Source: Lachnospiraceae bacterium YSD2013
GTDB taxonomy: Bacteria; Bacillota; Clostridia; Lachnospirales; Lachnospiraceae
Length of the DNA stretch: 64,000 nucleotides
Direction: 5' to 3'
Assembly (NCBI GenBank): GCA_900100895.1
Contig: FMTX01000011.1
Span: 1-64,000, forward strand
Shown: in pieces, positions 60,855-64,000 of the stretch
Layout of the letters: each line of letters opens with the position of its first letter
Position numbering within the stretch: position 1 is the first letter of the stretch
The notes under the pieces: generated by a model
The model's database searches: none
Seen by the model: the letters and a program-made list of their open reading frames with translations, nothing else
Told to the model about the DNA's origin: nothing
Program-made: the position numbers and the translations under genes

Positions 60855-62468
60855 CTATTTATTGTTATTTTTACCATAGCGCTTTTTGATAAAGCCGTAC
60901 AGGTAAGTTCCGCCGATAGCCACCCAGGTAAGAATTATCAGCCCAAGGAGCACTTTCGAGGTAGTGGGAAGCGGTCCGAATTCCTGTTTCTTCATCTCAC
61001 CGGTGCTTACCTTCATGCCGGAATCGAGGTGGTAGAGGCTTGCGGTATCTTTGTAAAGCTTTTCGTAATATGCGTCATCGACCTTCTCGTTACGGCGAGC
61101 CGATTTGGTAACACTTTCAATAAGCTGTCCCGCGGCATCGCGAAGAGAAGCGGAGCCGTTAAATACGGGGGTGATGAAGGTGTTATTAATGTTGGCGGTT
61201 AATAACTTCGAAGCCTGAAGCTTGGGTGCGTAGTGAAGGTCTTCGTCGATGCCTTCTTTGGACAGGTAGTCAATATATGAAGGCAAGTTCAACGCCTTCT
61301 CCGTAACGGGCACGTAACCTTCGGTAGAAGCGTAGGCGGTCTGAATCTCAGGCGTTATCAGGTACTGGGCAAAGAGCCACGATGCAAGTACCTCATCGGG
61401 GTCGGCCTTGTTGAACACGCAAATCGAAGGACCCTGCGAAATCATCACCGGGTGCTCTGTATCAAACTGCGGAATCGTGGTAACCACCATATCGAAGTCG
61501 ATAATCTTATCCTCGGCAATATCATGATTGGTGGCGTGAGGTCCCATCCATGTAGCACCGGCGGTGGAATCGATAGCAAAGATACACTGACCTGCATTCA
61601 GGAAGTTACCGGGGTAACTTGAAATCTTAAAGGTCGAGAACGCACCGATCTTTGCGGCATCATACGTAGTCTCAAGTATGGACCTTGTATCGTCGTTAAA
61701 AAGAAGGATGTTACCGTCGGTATCTGAGTAACCCGCGTTCTTTTGCTTAAGCATCTGAATCATCATGTTGTCGGTGGACTTGTAGATAAAGGGTATCATG
61801 ACTTTCTGACCGTTTACCTTGAAGTTGCCGTCAGCGTCCTTCTCCATGGCTTTTTCGGATACTTCGTAGACGAAGTCCCAGGTGAGCTTGTCGGGAAGAG
61901 TGTAGCCGAGCTTCTCAACCAAAGTCTTATTGACATAGCATGCTTCGGTAGAGCGCATGTAGGGTATTGCGTAAGCAGTATCGCCGAGGCGACATTCATC
62001 GATGAACTTGGGCACGATGGCGCCTGCGGGCTCGTATTTAAGCTCGGTTCCGTTAAGACCGAAGCGGGAGTCCGCCATCAGTTCGTCAAGCGGCACAACG
62101 GTATTGGCACCCGTAAGATATGTCGCTATATGGTCGGGATACGTGATACAAACGTTGGGCGTAGTGCGGGTGGAAATGTTGGTAATAACATCGTTGTAGA
62201 TGCGACCGTAATCCGTGTAGATACGCATGTTAACGGTGATATTGGGGTAAAGCTTCTCGAAATCTTCGATAGCTTGTCTGTAAATATTGGCCTGGGTCAT
62301 ATTCGTATCGTTCTTGGCCCAGAATGTGATTTCGTAATGCTTGCTTTCATCAAAGCTCTCGGGCACGCTGAAAGGATCGAGCCCTTTAGAGCCGTGGCAA
62401 GCTGTAAGCGACAGAAGCATAGCCGACAAAAGAACACGCAGCGCCCTGCCTAAAAACTTCTTCATCAT
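60855..62468 (-). CDS. Extracellular solute-binding lipoprotein with C-terminal membrane helix (family 1)
   Basis: A 537-residue receptor of an oligosaccharide ABC importer. N-terminal lipobox LTAC at about residue 24; family-1 pattern YEITFWAKNDTNMTQ and CITYPDHIATYLTGANTVVPLDEL; late ligand-handling SQGPSICVFNKADPDEVLASW and TAYASTEGYVPVTEK. Unusually a membrane helix follows at the C-terminus (TSKVLLGLIILTWVAIGGTYLYG, shown here as its core LLGLIILTWVAIGG), so the protein may be anchored at both ends. It overlaps the ATG of the upstream permease by four bases. Confidence 0.92.
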   Translation of the reverse strand: MMKKFLGRALRVLLSAMLLSLTACHGSKGLDPFSVPESFDESKHYEITFWAKNDTNMTQANIYRQAIEDFEKLYPNITVNMRIYTDYGRIYNDVITNISTRTTPNVCITYPDHIATYLTGANTVVPLDELMADSRFGLNGTELKYEPAGAIVPKFIDECRLGDTAYAIPYMRSTEACYVNKTLVEKLGYTLPDKLTWDFVYEVSEKAMEKDADGNFKVNGQKVMIPFIYKSTDNMMIQMLKQKNAGYSDTDGNILLFNDDTRSILETTYDAAKIGAFSTFKISSYPGNFLNAGQCIFAIDSTAGATWMGPHATNHDIAEDKIIDFDMVVTTIPQFDTEHPVMISQGPSICVFNKADPDEVLASWLFAQYLITPEIQTAYASTEGYVPVTEKALNLPSYIDYLSKEGIDEDLHYAPKLQASKLLTANINNTFITPVFNGSASLRDAAGQLIESVTKSARRNEKVDDAYYEKLYKDTASLYHLDSGMKVSTGEMKKQEFGPLPTTSKVLLGLIILTWVAIGGTYLYGFIKKRYGKNNNK

Positions 62469-63346
62469 CCCTTGGTACCTCCCCTCGAAACGCCTTCCAT
62501 GATTTTCTTGTGGAAGATAAGGAACAGCACAACAAGCGGCACGGAGATTACCACAACAGCCGCCATCATGGCAGGGATATTCTCACGACCGAAGCCGTTT
62601 TCGCGAATCTCCTGAATACCGTTACTTACAAGGTAATAAGCTTCATTGTCGGTAACAAGTCGAGGCCATACGTAAGAGTTCCAGCACTCGATAACCTTAA
62701 GAATCAGGATGGTTATGATGGTGGGCTTACTGATGGGAATCATGACTTTAAGCAGGTACTTAAGGTCTGAAGTTCCGTCGACCTTGGCGGCTTTGTAGAG
62801 TTCTTCCGGAATCTGCTCGAAGTTTTCTTTGAGCAGGTAGATATAGAAGACCGAAGCCACGCTCGGAAGTATAAGACCCTGGAAGGTGTTACGCATGTTC
62901 CAGTTGGTAATCGTAACGTAATTGGTGATGACCACAAGCTCGTTGGGAATCATCATAAGTGAAAGAAATATGGCGAAAGTTATGCTTTTGCCCCTAAACT
63001 TAAGGCGGGAAAAAGCAAACGCCGCAAGCACCGTAACCACCATCATGACAGCGGTGGTAAGAACGGTGAACACTACCGTATTAAAGAAATATCTGCCGAG
63101 ATTAACGGTGGTAAATGCATCCACGTAGTTCTGCGTCGTGGGATGTGTAGCAATGAACTTGGGCACATATTCGGAATTGTACGAGCTGTAACTCTTAATG
63201 GACGTAAGCAACATCCAGTAAAAAGGAAACAGCACGATAAGTCCCCAAAGCGTCAGGAGAAAGTACGTAACGGTCTTGCCGACGGTACCGGAAACCTTGG
63301 CGCGTTTTTCAATTCTCTGAAGTTCTGTGTATGTCAGATCTGCCAT
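62465..63346 (-). CDS. Carbohydrate ABC transporter permease (MalG-like)
   Basis: A 293-residue permease, second of a CUT1-type pair. It has six helices after an N-terminal soluble segment and the EAA motif with E-x-L-x(1)-A-A-x-V-D-G in ELYKAAKVDGTSDLKYLL (about residues 190-207), which contacts the ATPase. It overlaps the solute-binding protein gene by four bases and follows the MalF-like gene by ten bases. No ATPase is in view; CUT1 systems often share MsmK encoded elsewhere. Confidence 0.93.
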   Translation of the reverse strand: MADLTYTELQRIEKRAKVSGTVGKTVTYFLLTLWGLIVLFPFYWMLLTSIKSYSSYNSEYVPKFIATHPTTQNYVDAFTTVNLGRYFFNTVVFTVLTTAVMMVVTVLAAFAFSRLKFRGKSITFAIFLSLMMIPNELVVITNYVTITNWNMRNTFQGLILPSVASVFYIYLLKENFEQIPEELYKAAKVDGTSDLKYLLKVMIPISKPTIITILILKVIECWNSYVWPRLVTDNEAYYLVSNGIQEIRENGFGRENIPAMMAAVVVISVPLVVLFLIFHKKIMEGVSRGGTKG

Positions 63347-63356
63347 GGCTTCCTCC

Positions 63357-64000
63357 TTAATATTGTACGTTCTTCTTACTGATGAGTAAGTTGATAACGG
63401 TGATTGTGAACACTATTGCAAAAAGAATGAGCGACGCCGCCGAAGCATACGAAGGATAGCCGCCGGAGTTACCGTAGAGCATATCGTATACGTAGCCGAC
63501 AATCGTATTCATGCCTGCCGCATTAAGATTGGTTCCAAAGATTGCAACTTCATCGGCATAAGCCTTGAACGCGCCTATAAAGCCCGTGATTACAAGGTAG
63601 AAAATCATGGGGCTTATCATGGGAAGCGTAATCTTATAAAAGATTCTGAACTTGGAAGTTCCGTCCACGCGGGCGGCATTGTAATAATCCTTCTTAACTC
63701 CCGCAAGGGCGCTTGTAAGAATCAGAATCTTAAAGGGCATTACGACCCAGATTGTATAAAAGCACATTACAAAAATCTTGGCCCAGTAAGGTCCGTCGAT
63801 AAAGTCAACGGAAGACATGCCGAGAGAGTTAAGGAGTAAGTTGATAAGACCCTCGGAGTAAGCTGTTTTTTTGAACAAAATCATGAAAACAAGACCTACG
63901 GCAAGAGTGTTGGTTACGTAGGGAAGAAAGTACACGGTCTGGTAAAGCTCCTTAAGCGGCTTAATCGAGTTAAGACCGAGCGAAATAAGAAGCGCGATAC
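63357..64000 (-). CDS. Carbohydrate ABC transporter permease (MalF-like), partial, N-terminus off window
   Basis: The final 214 residues of a CUT1 permease enter from the right edge, beginning inside ...SLGLNSIKPLKELYQTVYFL. EAA-type motif DYYNAARVDGTSKFRIFYKI is present, and the last helices end ISKKNVQY. It is the first gene of the transporter operon in view, ten bases before the MalG-like gene. The annotated N-terminus at GTG 63935 would be false; the frame is open to the edge. Confidence 0.93.
   Translation of the reverse strand, partial: IALLISLGLNSIKPLKELYQTVYFLPYVTNTLAVGLVFMILFKKTAYSEGLINLLLNSLGMSSVDFIDGPYWAKIFVMCFYTIWVVMPFKILILTSALAGVKKDYYNAARVDGTSKFRIFYKITLPMISPMIFYLVITGFIGAFKAYADEVAIFGTNLNAAGMNTIVGYVYDMLYGNSGGYPSYASAASLILFAIVFTITVINLLISKKNVQY

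Noticed and set aside
61743-62453. Plus-strand open frame of 236 residues opposite the solute-binding protein
   Set aside because: The minus-strand protein has clear family motifs and the codon-driven lack of stops on the opposite strand explains the frame; no ribosome site precedes it.
63357-63935. MalF-like permease read as a 192-residue protein from GTG 63935
   Set aside because: The frame remains open to the right edge and the family is about 300 residues, so the start lies outside.
1-64000. Signs of a prophage, transposon or integrative element
   Set aside because: No integrase, transposase, relaxase, attachment repeat or tRNA edge was seen; the NdpA-like and FRG genes alone do not show mobility.

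Overview
The window looks like a chromosome segment of a low-GC Gram-positive anaerobe of the Lachnospiraceae, most like Butyrivibrio or Pseudobutyrivibrio from the rumen or gut. The evidence is: a secreted GH11-CBM36-CE4 xylanase of a type known from Pseudobutyrivibrio; ferredoxin-linked indolepyruvate oxidoreductase; long-form pyrophosphate-dependent phosphofructokinase; lipobox lipoproteins and strong AGGAGG ribosome binding sites; and no outer-membrane genes. I see no rRNA, tRNA, CRISPR array, insertion sequence, integrase or phage gene. The longest gene-free stretch is about 250 bases.

Layout. 1-3332 (minus): branched-chain amino-acid ABC transporter (livM cut by the window edge, livH, livK), with three hairpins between livK and livH. 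3524-8471 (plus): a YhhN-family membrane protein, then iorA-iorB, a PaaK-type aryl-CoA ligase and a double-ACT protein, which together suggest reversible aryl-pyruvate/aryl-acetate conversion. 8633-13637: M3 peptidase, the modular xylanase/deacetylase, a protein ending in a FliM-like switch peptide (minus), and an internally deleted xylose isomerase. 13832-18743: one tight operon of ABC exporter, SPFH protein, ribbon-helix-helix protein, DUF1648 protein and YhfC intramembrane protease-like protein. 18909-22539: MacAB-like exporter. 22593-25192: YitT protein (minus) and a sodium:solute symporter. 25395-34574: sugar-phosphate transferase, GT2, a Cys-rich repeat protein, trkA, trkH, DUF3810, a nucleoid-associated protein and a DUF2974 lipase-like protein. 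34668-36678: KDPG aldolase-VOC fusion and KDG kinase. 36808-43538: EamA transporter, PcrA helicase, two membrane proteins and RlmD. 43567-47583: an accessory run of small enzymes, including a truncated P-loop kinase and a flavin reductase-tyrosine phosphatase fusion. 47725-50870: nifS-nifU-Rrf2-mnmA with two matching operators. 50998-54005: a membrane protein, PPi-phosphofructokinase and a secreted/anchored protein with a possible BECR nuclease-like end. 54058-58414: divergent cyclic-di-GMP genes. 58504-59980: Nudix and FRG proteins. 60040-64000 (minus): a lipoprotein and an oligosaccharide ABC transporter whose first permease runs off the right edge.

Together the genes describe a saccharolytic fibre degrader: extracellular xylan attack and deacetylation, oligosaccharide import, uronate catabolism through KDG/KDPG, PPi-sparing glycolysis, and cytosolic sugar-sensing linked to cyclic-di-GMP. 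The best candidates for undescribed biology are the ABC-SPFH-RHH-DUF1648-YhfC operon, the flavin reductase-phosphatase fusion, the catalytic-core-deleted xylose isomerase behind an intact promoter with palindromes, and the FliM-like C-terminal peptide protein.
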